Source: UBA4582 sp038106185
GTDB taxonomy: Bacteria; Pseudomonadota; Gammaproteobacteria; Pseudomonadales; Azotimanducaceae
Reading direction: 5' to 3'
Assembly (NCBI GenBank): GCA_038106185.1
Contig: JAYODE010000006.1
Location: 76,047-140,046 of the forward strand
Length of the DNA stretch: 64,000 bases
The position numbers and the translations under genes were made by a program. Shown here piece after piece: positions 26,623-35,775 of the stretch (positions within the stretch are counted from its first letter, which is position 1; each line of letters begins with the position of its first letter). Under the pieces are notes generated by a model that searched no databases, was not told the origin of the DNA, and saw only the letters and a program-made list of their open reading frames with translations.

Positions 26623-27598
26623 AGCGAATCCTCGGATCGATCCAGGCCAGCAACAGATCTGACAGCAACATGCCGACTACCGTTAACACACTCATCAGCA
26701 TGATCAGGCTGCCCGCCAAGTACATGTCCTGCGAGATCAACGACTGGACCAGCAGTGGCCCAGTTGTCGGCAGATTGAGGACAACGCCGACAATGGCTTC
26801 ACCGGATAGAAGCGCAGGTAGCAGCAGGCCAATGGTGCTGATAAACGGATTGATGGCGATACGCACCGGATACTTTATCAACAGTCTGAACGGCGGCACA
26901 CCCTTGGCGCGGGCCGTGGTGACATAAGGCTTGTGCAACTCATCCAGCAGATTGGCCCGCATCAGGCGCATGGTTATCGCCATGCCGGACGTGCCGACCA
27001 CGACGACCGGAATCCAGAGATGGGCCAGCAGATCTGCGAACTTCGCCGAGCTCCACGGGGCGTTCTGGTACTCCGGGGAGTAAAGCCCGCCGATGCTGAT
27101 CCCGAACCAGGTATATCCCAGGTACATCAGGATCAAGGCAATGAGAAAATTCGGCGTCGCAAGACCTAACAAGCCAATAGTGGTGAACGCATAGTCGGCC
27201 ACAGAGTACTGGCGAACAGCAGAGTAGATGCCGATCGGCAGCGCCAGCAGCCAGGTGAAAATCAATGCCCCCACTGAGATCAGCAGTGTGTACCCCAGCC
27301 GTTCCCAGACGAGCTCGTTCACGGGCCTCGCGTAGAGGTATGAAAAACCCATGTCGCCGGTGATGAAATTGCCGATCCAGTACAGGTATTGCAGTGGCAA
27401 CGGCTGATCCAGGTTGTATTGCGCGCGCATGTTCTGGATGCGCTCGTCGCTCATATCGACTCCGCTCGCTGTCAGCTGATCGAGCGTGGCGGTGACTATG
27501 TCACCGGGCGGAAGCTGAATCACCACAAACACTATGATAGATATCAACATCAGGGTCGGTATCATGCCGAGCAATCGGCGCAGTACATACTTGATCAT
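26609..27598 (-). CDS. ABC importer permease, OppB/DppB type
   Basis: 329 residues with the standard OppB start (MIKYVLRRLLGMIPTLMLIS), six predicted helices and the cytoplasmic coupling loop TTARAKGVPPFRLLIKYPVR. The periplasmic segment after the first helix has the usual YNLDQPLPLQYLYWI stretch. It lies 13 bases downstream of the binding-protein gene and overlaps the OppC-type gene. It forms the other half of the inner-membrane channel. Confidence 0.92.
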   Translation of the reverse strand: MIKYVLRRLLGMIPTLMLISIIVFVVIQLPPGDIVTATLDQLTASGVDMSDERIQNMRAQYNLDQPLPLQYLYWIGNFITGDMGFSYLYARPVNELVWERLGYTLLISVGALIFTWLLALPIGIYSAVRQYSVADYAFTTIGLLGLATPNFLIALILMYLGYTWFGISIGGLYSPEYQNAPWSSAKFADLLAHLWIPVVVVGTSGMAITMRLMRANLLDELHKPYVTTARAKGVPPFRLLIKYPVRIAINPFISTIGLLLPALLSGEAIVGVVLNLPTTGPLLVQSLISQDMYLAGSLIMLMSVLTVVGMLLSDLLLAWIDPRIRYEQS

Positions 27599-27611
27599 GG
27601 CGCCGGCTTCA

Positions 27612-29543
27612 TCATGGGGCTAAGTACCAGGTCGCAGGGTGGTATGGCATGGTGCCCCGGATATCCCAGCCCCACAGTCCTTCATCGGAGACATTCTTCA
27701 GGCGCCGGGACACCACCACGGGCTGGGGTGCAAGACCCACTGTACCAATGGTCCAGAGATTCTCTGCGTTGGCGGCCAGGATCTGCCTCCCCAGTTGCAG
27801 CCTTCTCGCAGGGTCCGTGGTGGTGACGAATTCATCTGCAATCTGCTGGAGTTTGATGATCTCGGGCGGTGGTTGATCCCCATCGCTTCCGTTGGTCAGA
27901 TACCAGCGGGACCACTCACTCCACATTGCAAGACTCGCCGCGATCTTGCGGGGCACCCAGAAGTCGGGATTGCCGGGAAACAGGATGTCGGTGGTGCGGT
28001 CTGCGTGCCACAGCGTCATCATGAATTCATTGGACATGGCGCGAGCCAGTTGCAGGCCACGATCAATCAGGCGGAGCCGCACATCGATACCCACCGCACG
28101 CCAGTAACTCGCGACCAGTTCCATCGAAATCTGCTTGGGTGTTTCAGTATCGACATACTCCACGGTCGGAATAAACGAACTGCCATCGGGTAGTTCGCGC
28201 ATGCCATCGCCGTCAATATCAACCAGCCCTACTTCATCCAGCAAGCGGTTCGCAGTCTCGACGTCGTATTCTGTATAAGCGGTTGCGAACTCTGGCTCGA
28301 AGTAATCACTTGTTGGGATGACAGTGACCTGCCGAGGTGTTCCGCGACCGAAATAGATGATCTTGTTCATCTCCTCACGATTGATTGCAACCGAAAGCGC
28401 ACGCCTGAATCGCACGTCCTGAAACAGCGAGCTAAGTCGTGGTTCGGGGTAGTTGAAGTTCATCTGGATCGCCAGGTCACTGCCATGCAGCCTGCGCCAG
28501 ATTTTGACCTTGATCCGACCGCCTCGCTCCCCCAACTTCAACAAGGGGATGTCCTGGGTAGGCAGGCGAAAGCCGGCAAAGTCGAACTGACCCGTGGACA
28601 CCTTGGCAACGGCGACGGCAGTATCGCCGACGTCTTCTGCCTCGATGGCATCCACATAAGGTAGTTGCTGACCGGCAGGATCAATCTTGAAGTAGTAGGG
28701 ATTGCGCTCGTAACGCGTCATCGTCGGTGTAAAACTGACCGGCTTGAAGGCTCGCACTGTCGGCTGATTGAGCAGTTCTTGATTGCGTCGTTGCAGGATC
28801 GCGGCGGAGATGAAACTCTGCCAGTTCAGAAATCCCAGCTCTTCGAGCCGCGCGTCAATTGCCTCCACCTCAGTATATTTCGGGTGAAACTGTTCGAAAT
28901 AGTGCTTGGGTGCCAGATACCGCTCGGGCAACTGGGCCAGGTTATTGATGAACAGCGGGCTGGGTTTTGTAAACGTGTAGACCAGCGTATTCGGCCCCTC
29001 CGAATGCAGCGACAATCCGATCAACTCTGGCGGGATGACAGGTTGAAACGCAGGATTGAGTTGCAGGTCGTTCAGCGCGAAGAGGAAGTCAGCAGCGGTC
29101 AATGACTCGCCATCTGACCACTTCAACCCAGGCCGTAGCCGGATGGTTAATCGCCGACCATCGGCGCTCAATTCATGTGATGCCGCAAGGTTAGGCAGAA
29201 TGGTCTTCAAGTCCGGCGAAATCGTGAAAAGCCCTTCCGGACTGACGAACATGGCCACGTCTTCAGTAATCAGTCGTGCGGTACCGCCGAATCTGCCGAC
29301 GGTTTCAAGGGGTGAGACCACCACGGGATCATCTGGCAATCGATGCTTGAGGGCCGGCAGGGCCAGCGGATCCAGAACCGGACTTTGATGGTACTCAGTG
29401 ATCGAAAGCTGTGATGCAGTCCTGGCAGGCTCGAACCAGCTTTGCGGATACAGAGGGTCCGCAACCGCTGCAGCAGCCACTGACTCCGTGGCAGCGCCTG
29501 ACATGACGCAAATCAACAGTAACCAACATGTTGGTCTATTCAT
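27612..29543 (-). CDS. Family-5 extracellular solute-binding protein, long form
   Basis: 643 residues with an N-terminal signal peptide (LLLICVMSGAATESVAAAA). The family-5 core is seen in RLTIRLRPGLKWSDGESLTA, the typical SBP_bac_5 entry motif, and in VRFRRALSVAINREEMNK. At about 640 residues it is longer than OppA/DppA (about 540), which matches the YejA-like group and the enlarged permease loop. It would capture the substrate in the periplasm after the TonB receptor has brought it in. It is separated from the receptor gene by a strong terminator-like hairpin. Confidence 0.9.
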   Translation of the reverse strand: MNRPTCWLLLICVMSGAATESVAAAAVADPLYPQSWFEPARTASQLSITEYHQSPVLDPLALPALKHRLPDDPVVVSPLETVGRFGGTARLITEDVAMFVSPEGLFTISPDLKTILPNLAASHELSADGRRLTIRLRPGLKWSDGESLTAADFLFALNDLQLNPAFQPVIPPELIGLSLHSEGPNTLVYTFTKPSPLFINNLAQLPERYLAPKHYFEQFHPKYTEVEAIDARLEELGFLNWQSFISAAILQRRNQELLNQPTVRAFKPVSFTPTMTRYERNPYYFKIDPAGQQLPYVDAIEAEDVGDTAVAVAKVSTGQFDFAGFRLPTQDIPLLKLGERGGRIKVKIWRRLHGSDLAIQMNFNYPEPRLSSLFQDVRFRRALSVAINREEMNKIIYFGRGTPRQVTVIPTSDYFEPEFATAYTEYDVETANRLLDEVGLVDIDGDGMRELPDGSSFIPTVEYVDTETPKQISMELVASYWRAVGIDVRLRLIDRGLQLARAMSNEFMMTLWHADRTTDILFPGNPDFWVPRKIAASLAMWSEWSRWYLTNGSDGDQPPPEIIKLQQIADEFVTTTDPARRLQLGRQILAANAENLWTIGTVGLAPQPVVVSRRLKNVSDEGLWGWDIRGTMPYHPATWYLAP

Positions 29544-29587
29544 CGTGGATAGCCTGGGTCTTCAACCGCCCGCGCGTCTTAAAGAAA

Positions 29588-29611
29588 CGAGGCCGCTGGG
29601 GAGCGGCCTCG
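29588..29611 (-). terminator. Terminator or attenuator between receptor and binding-protein genes
   Basis: CGAGGCCGCT and AGCGGCCTCG form a perfect 10-bp stem with a GGGG (CCCC on the transcript) loop. In the minus direction TTTCTTTAA follows. It lies after the receptor stop and before the binding-protein start, so read-through would set the ratio of receptor to importer. Confidence 0.75.
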
Positions 29612-29638
29612 AAGGGTAGCAGGGGGGGATATCCTGCC

Positions 29639-31966
29639 TTAGAACTTCGCACCGACCGTGAAGCGAACGAATCGATCAGGTCCGAGATACTGGATATTGG
29701 TCACCCCGTCGAACAGACCGTAGATGGAGGAGCCGACATAGTGGATGTAATCCTCATCGGTGACATTCTCCACAGCCAGGGTGGCACTGTACTTGCCAGA
29801 AGGCGAAGTCGCACCTAGGCGCAGGTTAAGCAGACCGTAGGAATCGACGTCGAACCGTGGATTGGGAATCGGGCCACCGGTCGTGTTCTTTTCGTCCTGC
29901 CAGCTGTACTCGAACCGGGAAAATGCATTCCAGCCTGCAAGTTCGAATCGATAGGTACCGATGAAAGATGCCGATTTCTTCGGCACGAAGGCCAGTGGCG
30001 TGCCCTCAGCCGCACGCTGCTGCACATATTCGGCGTAAGTGACATCGATATACGAAAAGGCAGCCGCTAAAGTCAGGCCTTCAACCGGCGTGGCGTAAGT
30101 TACATCCGCTTCAAAACCTTTCGACTCAACTTCATCAATACCCAGGTTCTGCGTGAAGGTATTGTCTTGGTTTGCGTTGATGCGCTGGTAGCCTTCCACA
30201 GTCTGATGGTAAATAGCCGTGTTGAGGGCCAGCGTGTTGTCCAGGAACCGTCCCTTGAACCCGAGCTCAATCATTGTCGGCACTTCAGGGTCAACGACCG
30301 GTAATTGCTGCCCGGGCTTGATGTTAATAGCATTGACACCAGTCGTGACATCGATCCCGGCACCCTTGTAACCCCGGGACCAGGTCAGATAACCATTGAC
30401 GCCATCAGAGAAACTGTAACGTCCAATCACTCGGCCTGAAAAGTCCGTATCGTCAACCGATTGGATCCCCGAGATCGACGGACCGACAAAGCCTAACCTG
30501 TTGAAACCATAGTTCGGATCTGCGGCAAACACGGTATAAGCGAGATCAGCATCTTTCTTTTCATCAGTGTAACGTCCGCCCACAACCAGGGAGAATCTGT
30601 CGGTCACATCCCAGGTCACCTCGCCAAACAATGCCATGTGGGTGGTGTCCACCTTCCTGACTGCGCGGTTGCGGAAGTTCAGCACGTCGCCAAGGGTTGG
30701 ATGAGCCAGCGCAATATTGATGCTGTTGCCACCATCAGCGGTCTGTTCTTCGTCGAAGTAGAACAGCCCAGCAACATAAGTGACGTTCTCGTTAATCAGT
30801 CCGTTCAAGCGGATTTCCTGAGTTACCTGCTCAGCGGTTGCCGCAGCGCCACTGAAATTGAGGAAGTCCGATTTACCCAGCAGATCCTGGTCGTTGGTTT
30901 CGTCGATCTGCCAGTCGCGCCAGGCTGTAATGGAGGTCAGCGTGGTATTGCCGAGATCGTATGTGATCTCAAGAGCAACACCTTCAGCATCTGAAACCTG
31001 TTTCACGTCTTTTTCATACAGCGCGACGTCGCGGTTGCTGCTGCCCGGAGTAACGCCAGCCGCTGCCAGCGCCTCTTCCAGGTGAGGTACGGAGCCCGGA
31101 ATTTGAGTAAACAGGAAAGGATCGTTGCCGCCGAACAGACGGCCAAGCGCACCTGCGATCAACTGATCTTTCGTGCCAACCCGGTTGTAGGTAGCGATAC
31201 AGCAATGATTGTCTTCATCAACCTTGTCGATCGTCAACAGAGCTGACAGCCGATCGGAGGGTTCATACAGAAACTTGGCCCGAACCGACCAGGTGTCCTT
31301 GCTGTTGATATCGTTCTCGCCGGCCAGTTGGTTATCGAGCAAGCCATCGTTCTGATGCAAGGAGCCTGTGATGCGGTATGCCAGTTGATTGTCGATCAGC
31401 GGCCCGGTAACAGAACCACGAACTCGCCGCTCCCCGTAGCTGCCAATCGTGGCGTCAGTGCCTGCCGAGAATTCATACTCCGGCTTCTTGGTGACCACAT
31501 TCACTACACCTGCCGAAGCATTCTTGCCAAAGAGCGTGCCTTGCGGGCCCTTGAGAACTTCTACCCGCTCGACATCATAAAGATCGAAGAATCCCTGAGC
31601 TTCACGCCCCATCGGCACACCGTCAATGACCGTGGCCACGCTGGATTCGAAACCCTCGCTGAAACTGAAAGTGGAGATACCCCGGATCGAAGGTGACGCA
31701 GCTCGCGTCGTGGTGATCGGGGAAAAATCATAACCGGGAACAAACTTCACGATCTCGGCAATGGTGTTGAAACCGGATTGATCAAAAAATTCGTCGGTCA
31801 GGACCGACACTGCCACCGGCGTTTCTTCCAGGGATTCGGCAGTTTTACGCGCCGTAACCACAATCTCTTCCAGTTCCGCAAAGGCTTGTGCCTGGAAGCC
31901 TAGCGCCAAGACCAGCGCCAGAGCGCTGGAAGCCGTTCTCTTGAGTATCCCAATTCGCTTGAGCAT
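29639..31966 (-). CDS. TonB-dependent outer-membrane receptor
   Basis: 775 residues from the ATG at 31966 (MLKRIGILKR), which has AAGGAGG upstream; the frame also reaches a TTG at 32005. A signal peptide (to about AQAFA) is followed directly by a TonB-box-like LEEIVVTARK, the plug domain (VSVLTDEFFDQSG ... GPQGTLFGKNASAGVVNVVTKKP) and a beta-barrel ending FVRFTVGAKF with the terminal Phe. The plug and barrel are of the type common in marine and sphingomonad catabolic clusters rather than a classic siderophore receptor. It is first in the importer transcription unit, behind operator site 2. Confidence 0.93.
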   Translation of the reverse strand: MLKRIGILKRTASSALALVLALGFQAQAFAELEEIVVTARKTAESLEETPVAVSVLTDEFFDQSGFNTIAEIVKFVPGYDFSPITTTRAASPSIRGISTFSFSEGFESSVATVIDGVPMGREAQGFFDLYDVERVEVLKGPQGTLFGKNASAGVVNVVTKKPEYEFSAGTDATIGSYGERRVRGSVTGPLIDNQLAYRITGSLHQNDGLLDNQLAGENDINSKDTWSVRAKFLYEPSDRLSALLTIDKVDEDNHCCIATYNRVGTKDQLIAGALGRLFGGNDPFLFTQIPGSVPHLEEALAAAGVTPGSSNRDVALYEKDVKQVSDAEGVALEITYDLGNTTLTSITAWRDWQIDETNDQDLLGKSDFLNFSGAAATAEQVTQEIRLNGLINENVTYVAGLFYFDEEQTADGGNSINIALAHPTLGDVLNFRNRAVRKVDTTHMALFGEVTWDVTDRFSLVVGGRYTDEKKDADLAYTVFAADPNYGFNRLGFVGPSISGIQSVDDTDFSGRVIGRYSFSDGVNGYLTWSRGYKGAGIDVTTGVNAINIKPGQQLPVVDPEVPTMIELGFKGRFLDNTLALNTAIYHQTVEGYQRINANQDNTFTQNLGIDEVESKGFEADVTYATPVEGLTLAAAFSYIDVTYAEYVQQRAAEGTPLAFVPKKSASFIGTYRFELAGWNAFSRFEYSWQDEKNTTGGPIPNPRFDVDSYGLLNLRLGATSPSGKYSATLAVENVTDEDYIHYVGSSIYGLFDGVTNIQYLGPDRFVRFTVGAKF

Positions 31967-32015
31967 CTTTCTCTCCCCCTCCTTTTGGGTTTGTTTTTTG
32001 CGCAATATACCACTG

Positions 32016-32036
32016 TATTATAGTTCGTCAATAATA
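32016..32036 (-). promoter_or_regulatory. Operator site 2 and promoter of the receptor gene
   Basis: TATTATAG-TTCGT-CAATAATA has the same arms as site 1, with a different centre. On the minus strand the right arm runs into TTGACG (a -35 candidate); 16 bases on comes TATATT (-10), so the palindrome overlaps the -35 and spacer. It sits between the receptor and tetR genes and could also affect tetR. Confidence 0.75.
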
Positions 32037-32156
32037 AAATCGAGCCAGAAAATCGGTTATCGCGACAACAACAGGTCCAAAGTACGCTATAGTGCACACA
32101 AATCCCCGAGCGACCGCAACCAAAAGCGCGGACCGTTTAACAGTCCTGGATAACCT

Positions 32157-32738
32157 ATGAAACGAACCCGGCTCTCACCAGCAGCCAGAAAGGAACAATT
32201 ACTGGACGTAGCCAAAGACTGCATCCTGGAGACCGGCCTGCAGCAGTTCTCGCTTAAGAAACTGGCGATAGAAGCCTGTGTCAGCGAACCTTTGCTGTTC
32301 CACTATTTTTCTTCACGAGTAGATCTTCTACAGCAACTGCTGCACCGCGATTTCACCCGCACCATCAAGGCGTTGAACAAGGCACTCGACAGCGCCAACG
32401 ATTTAGACGATATCCTGCGCATCTATGCCAGCCACAACTATGACCGCCAGGGAGAAGAGCGCATTATTGACATCCTGCTGTCCGATCCAGAGATTGCCAG
32501 CATCGTCGCAGAAGGGCGAATCAAGAATGCAGAAGAGCGTGGCAAAATACTTATCGGTATCATCTCCAAGACACTCGGCATAAAACGCCAGAAGGCCATG
32601 ATGATCGCGAGGATGGGTTCTGCGGCCTCAATCGCTGCAGCCCAGTTCGCGACAACGACCAACATAGGCCGAGATGAGGTCATCAAGACGGTCATTGAGT
32701 TTGTCAACCAGGGTTTTGAGTCCCAGCGCAACAAATAA
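32157..32738 (+). CDS. TetR-family transcriptional regulator of the island
   Basis: 193 residues. The N-terminal helix-turn-helix domain (about 10-56) reads RKEQLLDVAKDCILETGLQQ ... ACVSEPLLFHYFSSRVDLL, close to the TetR consensus. The C-terminal ligand domain is unlike any I recognise. It is encoded divergently from the receptor and upstream of the Gfo/Idh operon. Three copies of one 21-base palindrome lie at the three operon fronts around it, so it is probably the local repressor relieved by the substrate or an intermediate. That link is inferred from position and site count. Confidence 0.9.
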   Translation: MKRTRLSPAARKEQLLDVAKDCILETGLQQFSLKKLAIEACVSEPLLFHYFSSRVDLLQQLLHRDFTRTIKALNKALDSANDLDDILRIYASHNYDRQGEERIIDILLSDPEIASIVAEGRIKNAEERGKILIGIISKTLGIKRQKAMMIARMGSAASIAAAQFATTTNIGRDEVIKTVIEFVNQGFESQRNK

Positions 32739-32760
32739 CGTGACTCCTCGGCTCGGACTG

Positions 32761-32794
32761 TACTATAGTTCTCTATTATAGCTTAACCATAATA
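32761..32794 (+). promoter_or_regulatory. Operator site 3 before the Gfo/Idh operon
   Basis: TATTATAG-CTTAA-CCATAATA at 32774-32794 repeats the palindrome of sites 1 and 2 with one changed base. An extra half-site, TACTATAG, precedes it 13 bases upstream (32761-32768). The AGGAGG of the next gene begins seven bases after the palindrome, so bound protein would sit over or just after the promoter. Confidence 0.72.
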
Positions 32795-32811
32795 CAGTTC
32801 AGGAGGCGATT

Positions 32812-33882
32812 GTGACGATTCGTTACGGCATCATCGGCACCGGCATGATGGGCTGCGAGCATATTCGCAATCTCGTCAAAATAGATGGCGTTGACATCGT
32901 CGCCGTTGCGGATCCTGACGAGCGCTCTCGGCAATGGGCAGTAATCGCCTGTGGCAATACCTTTTCCCCGACTGTTTACGCCGATTACGGCGAGCTGCTG
33001 GCGCGCGATGATGTGGATGCTGTACTCATCGCCTCGCCCAACTACACCCACATCGACGTTATGCGTGATGTGTTCAAGACAGACAAACACGTGATGCTGG
33101 AAAAGCCCATGTGCACCACCCTGGGCGACGCGCGGGAAATCATCCAGGCTGCCGAGAAACACAAGGGCATCATCTGGGTCGCACTGGAATACCGCTACAT
33201 GGCACCGATCGCGGCGATGCTGTCGCATCTCGATGCCATTGGGCGTATCCGCATGTGCTCGATTCGCGAACACCGATTCCCTTTTCTGAAGAAAGTCGGT
33301 GACTGGAACCGTTTCAACCAGAATACCGGCGGCACACTGGTTGAGAAATGCTGCCACTTCTTCGACCTGATGAACCTGATTGTGCCCAGCAGGCCCGTGC
33401 GCGTCTTTGCCTCAGGTGGTCAGGACGTAAACCATCTCGATGAGATCTACAACGGCAAAGTCCCGGACATCATTGACAACGCCTATGTGATAGTGGATTA
33501 CGCCGGTGGTGAGCGCGCCATGCTCGACCTGTGCATGTTTGCCGAAGGCGTTAAACACGAGCAGCAGCTGGTTGTCACCGGGGATACCGGGCGCATTGAA
33601 ACCACGGTTCCCGGGGATGATCTGCTGATCAGCCGAAGAGATGCCAATAGCTATCAGACGGTACCCGTGCTGCCCGATCCGAGGGTGAAGGAACAAGGCT
33701 TTCACCACGGCGCCAGCTATATCGAGCACCTGAATTTTATCGATGCTATCAGGCACACGCGGGAACCGGCAGTATCGGTCACCGATGGCTTGAATTCGAT
33801 CTTGATCGGCGTCGCTGGCCAGCACTCCATTGAAACCGGTGTCCCCGTCGACATCGCAGCGCTGTTAAAGGAGTCACCATGA
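32812..33882 (+). CDS. Gfo/Idh/MocA-family oxidoreductase
   Basis: 356 residues from a GTG with AGGAGG six bases upstream. Rossmann motif YGIIGTGMMG, the conserved LEKPM that carries the catalytic lysine, and an NTGGTLVEKCCHFFDLMN helix with the active-site His are present. Family members oxidise or reduce sugars, inositols and 3-keto glycosides with NAD(P). It is first of the plus-strand operon behind operator site 3, and its stop overlaps the AKR start by four bases. Together with the GMC enzyme, it suggests chemistry on a ring hydroxyl. Confidence 0.9.
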   Translation: MTIRYGIIGTGMMGCEHIRNLVKIDGVDIVAVADPDERSRQWAVIACGNTFSPTVYADYGELLARDDVDAVLIASPNYTHIDVMRDVFKTDKHVMLEKPMCTTLGDAREIIQAAEKHKGIIWVALEYRYMAPIAAMLSHLDAIGRIRMCSIREHRFPFLKKVGDWNRFNQNTGGTLVEKCCHFFDLMNLIVPSRPVRVFASGGQDVNHLDEIYNGKVPDIIDNAYVIVDYAGGERAMLDLCMFAEGVKHEQQLVVTGDTGRIETTVPGDDLLISRRDANSYQTVPVLPDPRVKEQGFHHGASYIEHLNFIDAIRHTREPAVSVTDGLNSILIGVAGQHSIETGVPVDIAALLKESP

Positions 33883-34847
33883 GCTTCCAAACCATTCAGG
33901 ACATGCCACCCGTTGGTTTCGGCCTCTGGAAAATTGCACCCGAGCACTGTGCTGACGTGGTCTACCAGGCGGTATTGACAGGATACCGGCACTTTGACGC
34001 GGCCTGTGATTACGGCAATGAGAGGGCCGTGGGCGAAGGTTTAAAGCGAGCTATGGATGACGGTCTGGTCACACGAGACGAACTGTGGATAACCTCTAAA
34101 CTCTGGAATACCTATCACGCGCCGGCGCATGTGCCTTTGGCGCTCCAGCGGACCCTTGCTGATCTGCAGCTGGATTATCTTGACCTGTACCTGGTGCACT
34201 TCCCTATTGCGCTGGCATTTGTGCCGTTCGAAACACGCTATCCACCTGAGTGGCTCCATGATCCGGCCGCTGCATCTCCCGGCATGCTGCCTGCAAAAGT
34301 GTCCCTTGAGACCACCTGGCACGCCATGGAACAGCTCAAGAGTACTGGTTATGTACGACACATCGGCATCTGCAATTACAATTCCAGCCTGCTGCACGAC
34401 CTGATGAGCTATGCGGACACACTCCCGGAGATGCTGCAGATTGAATCGCACCCGTATCTCACTCAGGAGAAACTCATTCGCCTGGCGAAACAGTACGGTC
34501 TGGGTGTGACGGCGTTTTCGCCATTGGGTGCATCGTCCTACCTGGAACTTAATATGGCGACTAACGAGGAAACCGTCCTCGACAATCCTGTCGTAACCGG
34601 GATTGCGCACACACTGAACCGGTCTCCGGCCCAGGTAGTTCTTCGATGGGCGATGCAGAGAGATACGGCCGTCGTCGTCAAAAGCCTGAAACCGGCGCGG
34701 ATGAAAGAGAATCTGGCGATTAACGACTTCAAACTGGATGCTGAACAAATGGCGTCGATCAGTGCACTGAACTGCAATCGACGATTTAACGATCCAGGCG
34801 ACTTCTGCGAAGCCGCCTTCTCAACCTTTTTTCCGATCTATGACTGA
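33879..34847 (+). CDS. Aldo/keto reductase
   Basis: 322 residues with the full AKR tetrad in view: Asp and Tyr in HFDAACDYGNE, Lys in WITSKLWNTYH and His in LYLVHFPIAL. The tail carries VVVKSLKPARMKENL, the NADPH-binding segment. It resembles xylose-reductase or aldose-reductase-type members that reduce sugar aldehydes. It is coupled by four bases to the Gfo/Idh gene and overlaps the TauD gene by eight. In this position it may reduce an aldehyde released by the dioxygenase, which is inference. Confidence 0.9.
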   Translation: MSFQTIQDMPPVGFGLWKIAPEHCADVVYQAVLTGYRHFDAACDYGNERAVGEGLKRAMDDGLVTRDELWITSKLWNTYHAPAHVPLALQRTLADLQLDYLDLYLVHFPIALAFVPFETRYPPEWLHDPAAASPGMLPAKVSLETTWHAMEQLKSTGYVRHIGICNYNSSLLHDLMSYADTLPEMLQIESHPYLTQEKLIRLAKQYGLGVTAFSPLGASSYLELNMATNEETVLDNPVVTGIAHTLNRSPAQVVLRWAMQRDTAVVVKSLKPARMKENLAINDFKLDAEQMASISALNCNRRFNDPGDFCEAAFSTFFPIYD

Positions 34848-35775
34848 TATGAACTTTCCAACTGTAATCACTAACACCGATCAGATCACCAATGTCGCGG
34901 CACTGGAACATTGGGTGACCAACCAGAAGGCTTCGCTGACTGCACAACTTGAAAGCACCGGTGCCATCCTCTTCCGAGGCTTCCCTATCCGAAGCGCTGA
35001 GGATTTCGACCGGTTCGCACTGGCGTTCGGCTTCGAGCATTTTACTTACGATGAATCCTTGTCCAACGCAGTACGAATCAATCTGACACCAAGGGTGTTT
35101 ACGGCCAATGAAGCGCCACCGTCAGTCGAGATTTTTCTGCATCATGAAATGGCCCAGACACCTATCTATCCACATCGACTTTTTTTCTGTTGCCTGTCCA
35201 GCGCCAATGAAGGCGGCGCCACGCCGCTATGTCGATCTGATCTGCTGTGGCAGGATTTCAAGTCCAACCATCCGGATCGCGCTGAGCCATTTGAAAAACT
35301 GGGCCTGAAATACACGACCCATATGCCGGGAACCGATGATTCAGCGTCCGGACAGGGCCGCAGCTGGCGCAGCACGCTGAGCGTCGGCGACAAAATCGAG
35401 GCCGAAGACCGCCTCAGGGAACTTGGTTATACCTGGGAGTGGTGCGACGACGGATCACTGCTGGCAACGACGAAAGCATTGCCTGCAGTGCGGGAACTCA
35501 TGGATGGCAGCCAGTCTTTTTTTAATCAGGTAATTGCAGCCCATCGCGGTTGGAAACGGCACATCAACAGCAGATCGGTGTTGACCTTTGGCGACGACAG
35601 CGAGATACCTGATGAATCGTTGAACCTGCTCGCCGACATCTCCATTAGACACACGGTGCGGCTCGACTGGCAGGATGGCGATATCGCATTGATCGACAAC
35701 TACCGCGTGATGCACGGTCGGTTTCCTTACCGTGGCGATCGAAAACGGCAGGTGGTGGTTTGTCTGGCCAGATAA
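34840..35775 (+). CDS. TauD/TfdA-family Fe(II)/2-oxoglutarate dioxygenase
   Basis: 311 residues. The metal motif reads FLHHEMAQ, giving His101-x-Glu103 in place of the usual His-x-Asp of TauD, as in SyrP-like members. The distal His is in NYRVMHGR (about 292), followed by an Arg for 2-oxoglutarate (RGDRKRQ). Substrates of the family include taurine, other sulfonates, aryloxyacids and amino acids. The HxE form leaves this open. It sits between a reductase and a YeiH-type exporter. Confidence 0.87.
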   Translation: MTDMNFPTVITNTDQITNVAALEHWVTNQKASLTAQLESTGAILFRGFPIRSAEDFDRFALAFGFEHFTYDESLSNAVRINLTPRVFTANEAPPSVEIFLHHEMAQTPIYPHRLFFCCLSSANEGGATPLCRSDLLWQDFKSNHPDRAEPFEKLGLKYTTHMPGTDDSASGQGRSWRSTLSVGDKIEAEDRLRELGYTWEWCDDGSLLATTKALPAVRELMDGSQSFFNQVIAAHRGWKRHINSRSVLTFGDDSEIPDESLNLLADISIRHTVRLDWQDGDIALIDNYRVMHGRFPYRGDRKRQVVVCLAR

